Source of the DNA: Verrucomicrobiia bacterium
Lineage (GTDB): Bacteria > Omnitrophota > Omnitrophia > Omnitrophales > Aquincolibacteriaceae
Direction of reading: 5' to 3'
Length of the DNA stretch: 32,659 nt
NCBI GenBank assembly: GCA_035495615.1
Contig: DATJFP010000049.1
Coordinates: forward strand, 1-32,659
Numbering within the stretch: position 1 is the stretch's first letter; each line of letters starts with the position of its first letter. Shown here piece by piece: positions 1 through 7,262 of the stretch. Both the position numbers and the translations under genes were made by a program. Below the pieces are notes generated by a model that searched no databases, was not told the origin of the DNA, and was given only the letters and a program-made list of their open reading frames with translations.

Positions 1-1668
1 GTGATTTACGCCCGGAAGTTCAGGCCCCAGAATTTCGAAGAGGTCGTGGCGCAGGACGCCGTGACCACCACCCTGAAGAACGCGATCCGGCAGAAACGCA
101 TCCCCCAGAGCTTTCTTTTTTCCGGGCCCCGCGGCGTGGGCAAGACGTCCGTCGCCCGCATCCTGGCCAAAGCGCTCAACTGCGCGAAGGGGCCGGCGGA
201 AATTCCCTGCGATAAATGCGACAGCTGCCTGGAGATCGCGAAATCCACGTCTCTCGACGTGCTGGAAATCGACGGCGCGTCCAACCGCGGCATCGAAGAA
301 ATCCGCAACCTGCGCGAGAACGTGAAGTTCAAGCCCGCGAACGGCAACTTCAAGATCTACATCATCGACGAAGTCCACATGCTCACGACCGAAGCGTTTA
401 ACGCGCTGCTGAAGACCCTCGAAGAGCCGCCCCCGCACGTGAAATTCATTTTCGCCACGACCGAGTCGCACAAAGTGCCGCTCACGATCCTGTCGCGCTG
501 CCAGCGCTTCAACTTCAAGCGCATTCCCACGCCCGAGATCGCCAAGAAACTCGAAGAGATCGCCAAGCGCGAAAAATTGAAATACGAAAAGAACGCGCTC
601 TTCCTGGCGGCCAAGGCCTCCGAAGGCGGATTGCGCGACGCGGAAACGCTGCTCGATCAGCTCGCGAGTTTTTCGGACGAAAAGATCAACGAAGAAGACG
701 TCCTCTTCCTTTTGGGGCTGGCGTCGGAAGACCTTTATTTCAAGGTGCTGGAAGCGCTGGCCGCCAAAGATGCCAAGGCGCTTTTTGCCATGATCGAGGA
801 ACTTTACCAGGGCGGCCGCGACCTCATGCAATTTGCCAAAGGCCTCCTGGAAATTTTCCGCAACCTGCTGCTCCTGCAATGCGCGCAGGAGCCGGGAGAA
901 TTCATCGAGATGTCCGAAGACGGCGTCGAGCAGCTCAAAAAGCGCAAGGACCTGTTCACGCGCGGCGAACTGCTCATGGGACTCAGCCTGATCGGCAATC
1001 TTCAAGGCCAGCTCCGGCGCAATCTCGCGCCCCCGAAGCTGCTCGTCGAAACGACGCTGCTGAAGCTCCTGCATCTGGACGGGCTGCGTTCGCTGGAAAG
1101 CGCGGTTCCCGCAGCGCCTGCGGCCGCGCAAGCCGCTCCACGGACGTATCAGGCTCCGGCTTCAGCTCCCGCTCCGGTCCGGACCCAGGCCGCGCCTTCG
1201 CCGGTTCCGGCCGCGGAAAAAAAAAGCCAGCCCGCCGTTAGGGAAGCCGCGGCTCCCGCCGCCAAAGCCGCATCCGGCGAGGCCGTGACTCTGGCCGAAG
1301 TGGAAGCCGCGTGGGCCCAGATCGTCGAATACGTCAAAGCCAAGCGCATGTCCATCGGCATCTTCCTTTCCGAATCCCAGCCCGTTGAAACGAGCGGCGC
1401 GCTCGTCACGCTCGCGCTGCCTTCGGAATTCCAGTTCCACAAAGAGACGCTCGATAAAAGCGCGAACAAGAAACTCGTCGAAGAGGCCTTTGAGACCATC
1501 ACCGGGAAAAGGGCGGGTATCCAGTTTGTGATCACGAAGCTGACCGACCCGCCCGCCGAAAACGGCGAACCCGCGCCCGCTGCTGCGGGACAGGCCGGAC
1601 CCTTGCCGGACATCATCATGAAGGCGCTCGACATTTTTGACGGCGGACGGATCGTCCGCAAAGAATGA
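1..1668 (+). CDS. dnaX: DNA polymerase III subunit tau/gamma (probably 5'-truncated by the window)
   Basis: Clamp-loader ATPase that loads the sliding clamp and links polymerase cores at the replication fork. Residue numbers count from the first codon in the window. The AAA+ core shows a Walker A motif (GPRGVGKTS, about residues 43-51), a four-Cys zinc site between residues 60 and 77, a DEVH Walker B near 124 and a sensor-1/arginine-finger stretch ending in ILSRCQRF. An Ala/Pro-rich linker (about 365-425) leads to a tau-type C-terminal domain. Family members normally begin with M-S-Y-x-V(L)-x-A-R-K, so the GTG at position 1 probably encodes an internal Val and the true start lies a few codons upstream. 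A nine-A run in the linker could produce a short gamma form. recR follows after 1 nt. Identification is secure; the start is not. Confidence 0.96.
   Translation: MIYARKFRPQNFEEVVAQDAVTTTLKNAIRQKRIPQSFLFSGPRGVGKTSVARILAKALNCAKGPAEIPCDKCDSCLEIAKSTSLDVLEIDGASNRGIEEIRNLRENVKFKPANGNFKIYIIDEVHMLTTEAFNALLKTLEEPPPHVKFIFATTESHKVPLTILSRCQRFNFKRIPTPEIAKKLEEIAKREKLKYEKNALFLAAKASEGGLRDAETLLDQLASFSDEKINEEDVLFLLGLASEDLYFKVLEALAAKDAKALFAMIEELYQGGRDLMQFAKGLLEIFRNLLLLQCAQEPGEFIEMSEDGVEQLKKRKDLFTRGELLMGLSLIGNLQGQLRRNLAPPKLLVETTLLKLLHLDGLRSLESAVPAAPAAAQAAPRTYQAPASAPAPVRTQAAPSPVPAAEKKSQPAVREAAAPAAKAASGEAVTLAEVEAAWAQIVEYVKAKRMSIGIFLSESQPVETSGALVTLALPSEFQFHKETLDKSANKKLVEEAFETITGKRAGIQFVITKLTDPPAENGEPAPAAAGQAGPLPDIIMKALDIFDGGRIVRKE
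1217..1241 (+). promoter_or_regulatory. dnaX A9 slippage site with -1 frame stop
   Basis: Nine consecutive A at 1217-1225 are read GAA AAA AAA AGC in the dnaX frame. A shift to -1 (ribosomal slippage, or one extra A in the transcript) reads AAG CCA GCC CGC CGT TAG and stops at 1239-1241. The product would end at about residue 413, after the ATPase and oligomerisation domains and inside the linker, as gamma does in Escherichia coli. Thermus thermophilus dnaX uses a comparable A9 run for transcriptional slippage. Use of the site here is inferred. Confidence 0.6.
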
Positions 1669-1669
1669 C

Positions 1670-2269
1670 ATGAGAGGCTATTCGGAGTGGATGGGCGATC
1701 TCGTGCAGGCGCTGTCAAAGCTGCCGGGGATCGGAAGAAAGTCCGCGGAACGCATCGTTTTCTACCTCCTCAAATCCAAACGCGAAGAAGTGCAGCGCCT
1801 CTCGGCGCTGATGATGAACGCCAAGGAAAACATCTTCTTCTGCGAAATCTGCCATAACTTCGCCAATGCGAAAATCTGCGAGATCTGCGCGAATCCCGGC
1901 CGTGACAAAGGCGTGATCTGCGTGGTCGAAGATCCCAAGGACGTGCTTTCGGTCGAGAAGACCCAGCATTTTTTCGGCACCTACCACGTGCTGCTCGGCG
2001 CGCTTTCCGCGCTGGACGGCATCGGCCCGGACGAGATCCAGATCCCGGGCCTCGTCGAGCGCGTTAAGAAAGGGACAGTGCGGGAAGTGATCCTCGCCAC
2101 GAATCCCAATACCGAGGGCGAAACCACCGCCCTTTATATCTCCAAGCTGCTCAAACCTTTGAAAATCCAGGTCACGCGCATTGCCCGCGGCGTGCCTGTC
2201 GGAAGCAATCTCGAATACGTGGACCAGGCCACGCTTGCCCGCGCGCTCGAAGGCCGCCTTCCCGCCTGA
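1670..2269 (+). CDS. recR: Recombination mediator protein RecR
   Basis: RecR works with RecF and RecO to load RecA on gapped DNA. The 200-residue protein has the family's usual length and order. A helix-hairpin-helix occupies about residues 10-35 (ALSKLPGIGRKSAERI), a four-Cys zinc finger uses C58, C61, C70 and C73, and a Toprim domain runs from about 81 to 175 with the acidic segment VVEDPKDV and the ATNPNTEGE motif. I chose ATG 1670, 1 nt after the dnaX stop, because it gives the normal length; a TTG at 1637 in the same frame would add 11 residues overlapping dnaX. There is no strong Shine-Dalgarno sequence, which fits translational coupling to dnaX. The small gene ybaB/ebfC, often found between dnaX and recR, is absent. 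Confidence 0.97.
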   Translation: MRGYSEWMGDLVQALSKLPGIGRKSAERIVFYLLKSKREEVQRLSALMMNAKENIFFCEICHNFANAKICEICANPGRDKGVICVVEDPKDVLSVEKTQHFFGTYHVLLGALSALDGIGPDEIQIPGLVERVKKGTVREVILATNPNTEGETTALYISKLLKPLKIQVTRIARGVPVGSNLEYVDQATLARALEGRLPA

Positions 2270-2275
2270 GTTCCT

Positions 2276-3226
2276 TCATTCCTTGATTTTTCCTTTGCGG
2301 CGCTCACGCGCAATCCCTTCATCAGGACCGTAGGGATGGCCTCCGAATCCGTGCCTCATCATGGCGATCGCGCGCGCCCAGTTTTTTTTGCCGTCGCGGG
2401 AAGCGAAAAGCTGCATCACGGCCTGCGCGATCACGGGAACCGGAACTTCCATTTTAATCGCATCATCGACCAGCCAGTTGACCTCGCCCGTATCCTCGAC
2501 GTAAGGAGGAATTTTTTCGAGCCCGCCGTTTGAACGATAGGCCTCCTCCATGAGATCGATCAGCCAGGAGCGGATCACCGAACCGTTCCGCCAGCACCGG
2601 AGCACGTCGGCAATGTTCAATCGTTCCGGGTAATGCTCGAGCAGATCCATGCCTTCGCCGATGGCTTGCAGCATCCCGAATTCGATTCCGTTATGAACGA
2701 GCTTTGTGAAATGTCCCGCGCCAGGAGGGCCGGCATGCAGAAAGCCGTCCGGAACGGCCAGCAGCTTCAAAATCGGCGCAACTTCGTCAACAATCTCTTT
2801 CTCGCCTCCGGCCATAAAGCACGCGCCGTTCCTCGCGCCGTCCATCCCGCCGCTCGTTCCCAGATCCACGAAGCCGATTTCTTTGGGTTTTAATTTCTGG
2901 TAACGCCGGATCGAATCCCCCCAATAGGAATTGCCGCCGTCGACGAGAATGTCCTTTTTTTCGACCCGTGAGGCGAGCTGGTCGAGAAGTCCGTCAACGG
3001 CAGCCCCGGCCGGAATGTAGATGAAAATTTTTCGCGGCCGGGCCAGCCGGCTCACCAAGGACTCAAGCGAATCCGCCGGAATGACTCCCGCCTTTTGGAG
3101 TTCCTGCGAAACCCCGCCCAGCGTAAACCCCGTCACGCCTATTCCTTTTTCCAACGCATGCAGCGATAGATTGGCTCCCATTTTCCCCAGGCCCACGATT
3201 CCGATTTCCTTCTTCGCATTTTCCAT
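2276..3226 (-). CDS. gnd: 6-phosphogluconate dehydrogenase (decarboxylating), short type
   Basis: Predicted to oxidise 6-phosphogluconate to ribulose-5-phosphate and CO2 in the pentose phosphate pathway. The N-terminus has the dinucleotide-binding GLGKMG. Family motifs follow in order: DGGNSYWGDS, FVDLGTSGGMDGARNG, GAGHFTKLVHNGIE with the catalytic Lys, and C-terminal FGGHPYG. At about 316 residues it matches the short Gnd class rather than the roughly 470-residue one; the cofactor is not clear from the loop after beta-2. Two in-frame ATGs compete. ATG 3226 has AAAGGG at good spacing and is preferred. ATG 3232 overlaps the upstream cyclase stop as ATGA but sits too close to that site. The gene is cotranscribed after the cyclase and converges tail-to-tail on recR with a 6-nt gap and no visible terminator. 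Confidence 0.9.
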   Translation of the reverse strand: MENAKKEIGIVGLGKMGANLSLHALEKGIGVTGFTLGGVSQELQKAGVIPADSLESLVSRLARPRKIFIYIPAGAAVDGLLDQLASRVEKKDILVDGGNSYWGDSIRRYQKLKPKEIGFVDLGTSGGMDGARNGACFMAGGEKEIVDEVAPILKLLAVPDGFLHAGPPGAGHFTKLVHNGIEFGMLQAIGEGMDLLEHYPERLNIADVLRCWRNGSVIRSWLIDLMEEAYRSNGGLEKIPPYVEDTGEVNWLVDDAIKMEVPVPVIAQAVMQLFASRDGKKNWARAIAMMRHGFGGHPYGPDEGIARERRKGKIKE

Positions 3227-3228
3227 GT

Positions 3229-3876
3229 TCATTTCCCTTTCATAGGCCTTAAGACGGCCCGGCAAGAAGCTCCATCCGAGTTTTGAATTTTCAAGGGGAG
3301 GCAGATCAGCTCATGGTTTCCTTCGCGGACCCGCGAAAGATTGAGGCCTTCGACGATCCAGATGCCGGCTTTGAGAAGGGTCCGGTGGATGCGTGCGCCA
3401 TCCTCGAAGAACCCGCCGACGGAAAGATAATCCACGCCGACCAGGAGCGGTTTCTTTCGGGCCAGGAATTCCGCGGCTTCTTCGGCGATAAAAACAAAGT
3501 CTTTGATGAATTCGTCCGTTTTCCAGCAGCGTGCGGAATTTTTGGTTTTGAAAAGGATCCGTTCGCCGGCCCGGATATTTTTGAGGCGCAGCTCGTCCAG
3601 GGTGACGGCGCGGGGATTTTTGATTTCCACGATCCGGGCGGGTCCGATGCCGGCTTCAAGCGGCATGCGGTCCAGGCTTGTTCCTTTTTCAACGAAATGA
3701 AACGGCGGGTCCATGTGCGTGCCGGTATGGGATCCCATGGAAATCAGGGAAACGTTGCACTTGTCGCCGCGCCGCATGTCCAATTTCCTTTGGATGCGGA
3801 CGGCGGGATCATGCGGCCAATGAACCATTCCGTCTTTGATCGTCACGGTGACATCAAGCCAGCGATGAGGATTCAT
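3229..3876 (-). CDS. Cyclase-family (arylformamidase-like) metal-dependent hydrolase
   Basis: The 215-residue protein carries the hallmark metal-binding motif of the putative cyclase/KynB family, HTGTHMDPPFHF, near residues 50-61. A downstream VGVDYLSVGG segment and a C-terminal HELICLPLK strand are also typical. Family members include kynurenine formamidase and isatin hydrolase, zinc or manganese enzymes that open amide or cyclic substrates. The substrate here cannot be read from sequence, and no tryptophan-catabolism genes are nearby. A GAGG ribosome-binding site lies 6 nt before ATG 3876. The stop overlaps the alternative gnd start, so the two genes are probably one transcript. Family assignment is firm, function is not. 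Confidence 0.85.
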   Translation of the reverse strand: MNPHRWLDVTVTIKDGMVHWPHDPAVRIQRKLDMRRGDKCNVSLISMGSHTGTHMDPPFHFVEKGTSLDRMPLEAGIGPARIVEIKNPRAVTLDELRLKNIRAGERILFKTKNSARCWKTDEFIKDFVFIAEEAAEFLARKKPLLVGVDYLSVGGFFEDGARIHRTLLKAGIWIVEGLNLSRVREGNHELICLPLKIQNSDGASCRAVLRPMKGK

Positions 3877-3976
3877 GCAAAACCTCGATCGGGGGGATTC
3901 CTTAAGAAGGCCTAAGGGATTTTGTAAGCGTGCCTGGGATCATCATGGCGCGCTCGAGGAGGGAAGGGTATCGGGC

Positions 3977-3989
3977 AATTTCTGAAATT
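3977..3989. repeat. 13-bp perfect palindrome upstream of the cyclase gene
   Basis: AATTTC-T-GAAATT is a perfect inverted repeat about 100 nt upstream of the cyclase start. It lies between that start and the terminator of the EF-hand gene, so it could be an operator for the cyclase-gnd transcript. No clear -35/-10 pair was found beside it. Confidence 0.3.
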
Positions 3990-4017
3990 CTATTAAGGCG
4001 TAGCGGCGGCGAAGCCC

Positions 4018-4052
4018 AAAGCAAAAGGGGACAGCCCTTGCGGACTGTCCCC
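4018..4052 (-). terminator. Rho-independent terminator after the EF-hand gene
   Basis: On the - strand an 11-bp stem GGGGACAGTCC/GGGCTGTCCCC (one G-U pair) closes a GCAA tetraloop at 4027-4052. It is followed by TTTTGCTTT. The stem begins about 20 nt past the stop codon of the EF-hand gene, the right place and orientation to end its transcript. Confidence 0.8.
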
Positions 4053-4071
4053 TCTGCCTTTGCCGGATTTT

Positions 4072-4875
4072 TTACCCGTGGCGGCCGTGAGATCCTCCGC
4101 CGCGGCGGTCGGGACTCGCGCCCGGCCCGCCCTGCGGCCCCGGACGATTTTCCCAGTTCGTGCCCGGACCTCCGCGCATTCCCGGAGGATTGTTGTCCCG
4201 ATCTCCGCGGTAGCCGCCGCGGTCAGGGCTCGCGCCCGGCCCGCCCTGCGCCCCCGGACGGTTTTCCCAGTTCGTGCCCGGACCTCCGCGCGGTCCCGGG
4301 GGATTGTTGTCCTTATCCCCGTGGTTTTCGCGGAACTCGTGCATCTTTTCGCGTGACGCCTTGAACTCCGAGGCGTCCACGGATCCGTCGCCGTTGGCAT
4401 CCATTTTTTCTTTCAGCTTCGGATGATTGTCCAGGTACTTCTCGCGCCGTTCTTCCCGCCCCGCCTGGAATTCGCTTTTGTCGACGCTGCCGTCGCCGTT
4501 GGTATCCAGCTTCTTCTTTAATTCGGGATGCTTATCCAGATACTTGTCCTGCATTTCTTCACGCTTTTCCTGGCGATGCGCCTTGAATTCATCCTTGTCC
4601 ACCGTCCCGTCGCCGTTCGTGTCGAGTTTCTTTTTCAGATCGGGATGATTTTCCAGGAATTTTTCTTTTCTCTCATGGCGCCAGCCCTGGGCGTCCGAAG
4701 AGGAAGACGCATCGGTAACCGCCTGCGATCCCGTGTCCACGGCCTGTGTGACCGTGTCCGCCGGTGTCGAAGCCGCGGTGTCTTCGGCAAACGCGATCCC
4801 CGCCGAAATTCCCGCGAGCATCACCGTAAGCCCTACTGCCTTCATTGCGTTGAGGTTTCTTTTCTTCTTATTCAT
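4072..4875 (-). CDS. Secreted protein with three EF-hand loops and a Gly/Pro-rich repeat tail
   Basis: The 267-residue protein starts with a signal peptide (basic start, hydrophobic core 11-28, likely cleavage after AFA30). Three canonical EF-hand loops of the D-x-N-x-D-G form lie at about residues 85-96, 124-135 and 159-170. Each is preceded by a charged helix containing L(E/D)(N/K)HP. The tail from about 187 on is a 38-residue Gly/Pro/Asn-rich unit present twice. I infer periplasmic or extracellular Ca2+ binding with a flexible tail; no enzyme domain is visible. The start ATG has AAGGAG 7 nt upstream. The gene is divergent from the sigma-factor operon, shares a matching promoter element with it, and ends in a strong terminator. 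The first gene of the divergent operon carries the same LENHP motif, so the two products may act together. Confidence 0.88.
   Translation of the reverse strand: MNKKKRNLNAMKAVGLTVMLAGISAGIAFAEDTAASTPADTVTQAVDTGSQAVTDASSSSDAQGWRHERKEKFLENHPDLKKKLDTNGDGTVDKDEFKAHRQEKREEMQDKYLDKHPELKKKLDTNGDGSVDKSEFQAGREERREKYLDNHPKLKEKMDANGDGSVDASEFKASREKMHEFRENHGDKDNNPPGPRGGPGTNWENRPGAQGGPGASPDRGGYRGDRDNNPPGMRGGPGTNWENRPGPQGGPGASPDRRGGGSHGRHG
4109..4314 (-). repeat. Tandem repeat encoding the Gly/Pro-rich tail (2 copies, 114-bp period)
   Basis: Two near-identical copies starting at about 4109 and 4223 encode the 38-residue unit containing NNPPGxRGGPGTNWENRPG. The period is a multiple of three, so copy-number change would keep the frame. 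Confidence 0.75.
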
Positions 4876-4923
4876 GGTCTTGCTCCTTTCCTGAATTACA
4901 GGATTTTTAAGCCGTTCTGACCT

Positions 4924-4952
4924 TAAGACGTCTTCCGGGAGGAAAGGTTTAA
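4924..4952 (-). promoter_or_regulatory. ECF-type promoter candidate for the EF-hand gene
   Basis: On the - strand TTAAACC (4952-4946) is followed after 15 nt by CGTCTTA (4930-4924), about 49 nt before the start codon. AAC-containing -35 and CGTC-containing -10 elements at this spacing are typical of ECF sigma promoters. The same pattern occurs on the + strand toward the sigma-factor operon, including the TTTCCT that follows the -35. Confidence 0.6.
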
Positions 4953-4986
4953 TGGCCCCTGCAAAAAAATAGGGTTTAAAATCGTC

Positions 4987-5015
4987 TTAAACCTTTTCCT
5001 TATTATTCCGTCTAA
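4987..5015 (+). promoter_or_regulatory. ECF-type promoter candidate for the sigma-factor operon
   Basis: TTAAACC at 4987-4993, a 15-nt spacer, and CGTCTAA at 5009-5015, about 25 nt before ATG 5040. The elements and spacing match the divergent candidate at 4924-4952, suggesting one sigma factor, probably the one encoded downstream, reads both. This would make the operon autoregulated. Confidence 0.6.
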
Positions 5016-5039
5016 TGGGTAAGGAAAGAGGCGGAGATT

Positions 5040-5750
5040 ATGAAGAAAGTTCCCTATCTTATTGTGATTGCATTGGTTATGGCATCCGTGACGGCCCGGG
5101 CGGAAACGCCGGCGGAGGCGCCCGCGACCGACGACACCGTGCTCGAGGAAGTGCGGCAGCTCCAGGCCCTGAAACAGGAAAACCCGGAGGCCTACCGCGA
5201 GAAAATCGAAGAGAAAAAGGCCCGGCTGCGCCGGGAGTTTCAGCGCATGGGCGGGGAAGACGGGCCGCGTTTTCATCAGTTCATGGAAAAGCGCCGCGAG
5301 TTCCGCCGGCAGCGCGTGGAATATATGAAGAGCCACAATCCCGGGGAGTACAGCCGCTTCATGGAAAACAGGCGCGCCCGGTTCCAGGAGTTCCAGGCCC
5401 GGAATCCCGAAGGCGCCCAGCGCTTCCTGGAAAACCATCCGCGCTTCCGCGAGCGCATGAATTCCTCCGGTCCCCGCGGCGGACGCGAATCCTACGAGAG
5501 GCAGAACGGCGGGCATGATTTCCAGGGGTCCGGCCGCGGCCGCTTCCGAGATGCCGATTCTCCAAGGCAGGGAGAATTCCGTTCGAGGGGAGGATCCGGA
5601 CGTTCTGATTTCGATTCCGGACCGCAGGACAGGCAGGACAACCGGCGCGGCTGGGGGCGGGGCGAGCGCCGCCGTCCCAGCGATGATTCGCTGGGACAGG
5701 AAAGGCCGTTCGGTTCTGGACGAACCGAACGCCGCAGGCAGGCCTCTTGA
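5040..5750 (+). CDS. Secreted charged protein, first gene of the sigma-factor operon
   Basis: The 236-residue product has a signal peptide (hydrophobic core 5-17, likely cleavage after ARA21). A highly charged, probably helical body (about 33-140) repeats a pattern of NP followed by F/Y and an EN/EK-rich turn, and includes FLENHP at 129-134. A Gly/Arg-rich, low-complexity tail follows. It has no recognised enzyme domain. The architecture recalls small periplasmic stress proteins of the Spy/CpxP type, but the LTxxQ motif of that family is absent, so this is only an analogy. FLENHP is shared with the divergent EF-hand protein. The last 30 codons contain two strong stem-loops of a dispersed repeat, and the stop overlaps the sigma start as TGATG. 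I infer an envelope-sensing or target protein of the regulon. Confidence 0.8.
   Translation: MKKVPYLIVIALVMASVTARAETPAEAPATDDTVLEEVRQLQALKQENPEAYREKIEEKKARLRREFQRMGGEDGPRFHQFMEKRREFRRQRVEYMKSHNPGEYSRFMENRRARFQEFQARNPEGAQRFLENHPRFRERMNSSGPRGGRESYERQNGGHDFQGSGRGRFRDADSPRQGEFRSRGGSGRSDFDSGPQDRQDNRRGWGRGERRRPSDDSLGQERPFGSGRTERRRQAS
5674..5730. repeat. Double stem-loop palindromic element (copy A)
   Basis: Stem-loop 1 is GTCCCAGCG-N6-CGCTGGGAC at 5674-5697 (perfect 9-bp arms). Stem-loop 2 is GTTCGGTTC-N5-GAACCGAAC at 5708-5730 (perfect 9-bp arms). Stem-loop 2 differs from the copy at 25751-25773 by a single loop base. The element encodes the C-terminus of the upstream gene and ends 19 nt before the sigma-factor start, so it could also influence translation of that gene. 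Confidence 0.75.
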
Positions 5751-6334
5751 TGGAGGCTCCCGGGCGCGAGCGGGACGGCGTCTTGATCGCGCAGTTCCAA
5801 GCGGGCCGCGAGTCGGCCTTCGACGAGCTGGTGAAACGGCACATGGAAAAGGCCGTGCAGCTCGCGCGCACCGTGTGCGGCAATTACGAGGACGCAAAGG
5901 ACATTTCTCAGGAGGCGTTCGTGAAGGCGTATCACGCGCTGAAGAACTTCAAAGGCGAAGCGCAGTTCTCGACCTGGTTTTACCGCATCCTCATGAACTC
6001 GGCCAAGGACTATCTGAGGAAGAAAAAACGGCTGCGTCTCGCGGATTGGGACGACGCGCAGTCCAAAGACCATTTCCTGGAATCCGTGGCCTCGCCCGAG
6101 CCGGGCCCCGCGGGTTCGGCCCTCTTATCGGAATTCGAGCGGCAGGTGACGGCCGCGATCGAGAAGCTTCCCTTCCAGCAGCAATGGATTTTCATCCTGC
6201 GTTTTTTGGAAGGTTTTTCCCTGAAAGAAATCGCGCAGGCAACGGGCCTTGCGGAAGGCACAGTGAAGGCCGCGCTGCATTTCGGCATGAAAAAATTCAA
6301 GGCGGAAATTTCCGCTATCTCGGGAAAGGGGTGA
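5750..6334 (+). CDS. ECF-type RNA polymerase sigma factor (sigma-70 family)
   Basis: The 194-residue protein has a region 2 domain (about 20-92) with FDELVKRH, DAKDISQEAFVKAYHAL and FSTWFYRI, and a region 4 helix-turn-helix (about 132-185) with LP-x5-IFILRFLEGFSLKEIA and EGTVKAAL. There is no region 1 or 3, the hallmark of ECF sigma factors, which redirect RNA polymerase to a small regulon and are usually held by an anti-sigma factor. ATG 5750 overlaps the upstream stop (TGATG), indicating translational coupling; TTG 5747 would add one residue. The next gene, 6 nt away, encodes a one-TM protein in the anti-sigma position. Two matching ECF-like promoters upstream suggest it controls its own operon and the divergent EF-hand gene. 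Confidence 0.94.
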   Translation: MEAPGRERDGVLIAQFQAGRESAFDELVKRHMEKAVQLARTVCGNYEDAKDISQEAFVKAYHALKNFKGEAQFSTWFYRILMNSAKDYLRKKKRLRLADWDDAQSKDHFLESVASPEPGPAGSALLSEFERQVTAAIEKLPFQQQWIFILRFLEGFSLKEIAQATGLAEGTVKAALHFGMKKFKAEISAISGKG

Positions 6335-6340
6335 AATCCC

Positions 6341-6820
6341 ATGAGCCATGAGGAAGAGAAAGAGATCGAGAAGATCTTCGAAAATTACCGCCTGAAAAAA
6401 GTGCCCCAGAGCCTCATGAAAGACTATGCGGCGGAGGTGCGGAGAAAAATCGAAATGACGCCCGGGCCGTCCTTTCCCCTGGGCGCGCTGGCCGCTTTTG
6501 CCGTGGGCCTGGCCTTTGCCGGGACTGTTGCTTTTGTTATGTTACGGCCGCATCAGCCGGCCCTCGAAATCAAGGCGCCCGAAGGGGTGTCCGCGCCTTC
6601 GGGGACCCTTGAAACACCCGCCGTCCAAGGGCCGCAGGCCGTCCAGCCGGCGCCTTCCGCCGCTCTCGCGGAGGAAGAAGGCGTCGAGCCTGGAGGCAAT
6701 CAGGAAGCCCTTGCGCGCGAACTTTTCGTCCTCGAAATGCTGGGGGAAGATGACGGTGTTATGACGGACGCGTCGCGCTTTGATGTCGAGCCTGATTTTC
6801 TCGGGCCCGGGCCAGCGTAA
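6341..6820 (+). CDS. Putative membrane anti-sigma factor
   Basis: The 159-residue protein has a charged cytoplasmic N-terminus (1-45), one clear transmembrane helix (about 46-68) and an Ala/Pro-rich, then acidic, exported tail. It lacks an obvious HxxxCxxC zinc anti-sigma motif. Assignment rests on its position directly after the ECF sigma gene (6-nt gap), its size and its topology, with a short N-terminal segment available to bind the sigma factor. A GGAAAGGGG ribosome-binding site lies 9 nt before the ATG. The role is inferred, and a simple membrane accessory protein is the alternative. No strong terminator follows. Confidence 0.65.
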   Translation: MSHEEEKEIEKIFENYRLKKVPQSLMKDYAAEVRRKIEMTPGPSFPLGALAAFAVGLAFAGTVAFVMLRPHQPALEIKAPEGVSAPSGTLETPAVQGPQAVQPAPSAALAEEEGVEPGGNQEALARELFVLEMLGEDDGVMTDASRFDVEPDFLGPGPA

Positions 6821-7001
6821 AAAAAGCGCGATTTTTTGGCCCGGAAAGCGATTTCGACGCACGCACCTTATCAGCTCCTTCAGCACCCTGAGACAGCCCC
6901 TGATTCCTTCCCGCATCCTCCAATAAAATGCAGTAATTTATAGCGCACTCCGACACCCTGAAACGATTGATAATTCTCGTCTTTTTTGTGATTTCTTCGC
7001 A

Positions 7002-7030
7002 TTGACAGTGAAAAGTCCGTGTGGTTAACT
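7002..7030 (+). promoter_or_regulatory. Candidate sigma-70 promoter for the giant gene
   Basis: A perfect TTGACA (7002-7007) is followed after 17 nt by TTAACT (7025-7030), which matches the -10 consensus at only three positions. It is the best -35 in the leader, and would give a 5' UTR of about 275 nt containing both inverted repeats. Confidence 0.3.
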
Positions 7031-7053
7031 TTCCGCTACTAACGCGAAATTGT

Positions 7054-7096
7054 GGACATCCGGGTTAAAAAAATTTAAGCAAAAAAACGGATGTCC
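7054..7096 (+). promoter_or_regulatory. Leader inverted repeat with A-rich loop
   Basis: GGACATCCG at 7054-7062 pairs perfectly with CGGATGTCC at 7088-7096 across a 25-nt loop rich in A. It is not a terminator because no T-tract follows. It could be a protein-binding site or an RNA structure in the leader. Confidence 0.45.
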
Positions 7097-7262
7097 GTAC
7101 CAGCGTTGCAAATCCGGAGAAGAAATTTCGAAGCAGCCTAGCTCAGAATTTTTTTGCAGGATCCGGAAGTTTCTCCAGTTTTAAAAAGTTTCGCCTTCGA
7201 TGAATTTTTACTGCGTACTTACTTCGCGGGTTTATAAAGGCAAGCCGAAGTATTTAGAAGCA

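Noticed and set aside
879-1241. 120-residue + frame inside dnaX
   Set aside because: Not a separate gene; only its last codons matter, as the -1 frame tail after the A9 run.
4072-4320. CRISPR-like array
   Set aside because: The two 114-bp repeats are in-frame coding repeats of a secreted protein, without spacers.
3930-4364. Arg/Pro-rich open frame on + opposite the EF-hand gene
   Set aside because: It is the complement of the Gly/Pro repeat tail and crosses the terminator; it has no ribosome-binding site or family match.
5515-6351. 278-residue + frame overlapping the charged protein and sigma genes
   Set aside because: It is out of frame with two well-supported genes and has no recognisable domain.
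6818-6840. Terminator after the anti-sigma gene
   Set aside because: The only inverted repeat is an A-run against a T-run around GCGCGA, without a GC stem.
6884-6964. Direct repeat CACCCTGA(G/A)AC, 70 bp apart, as operator sites
   Set aside because: Only two 11-base copies with one mismatch, and no promoter nearby; insufficient to call.
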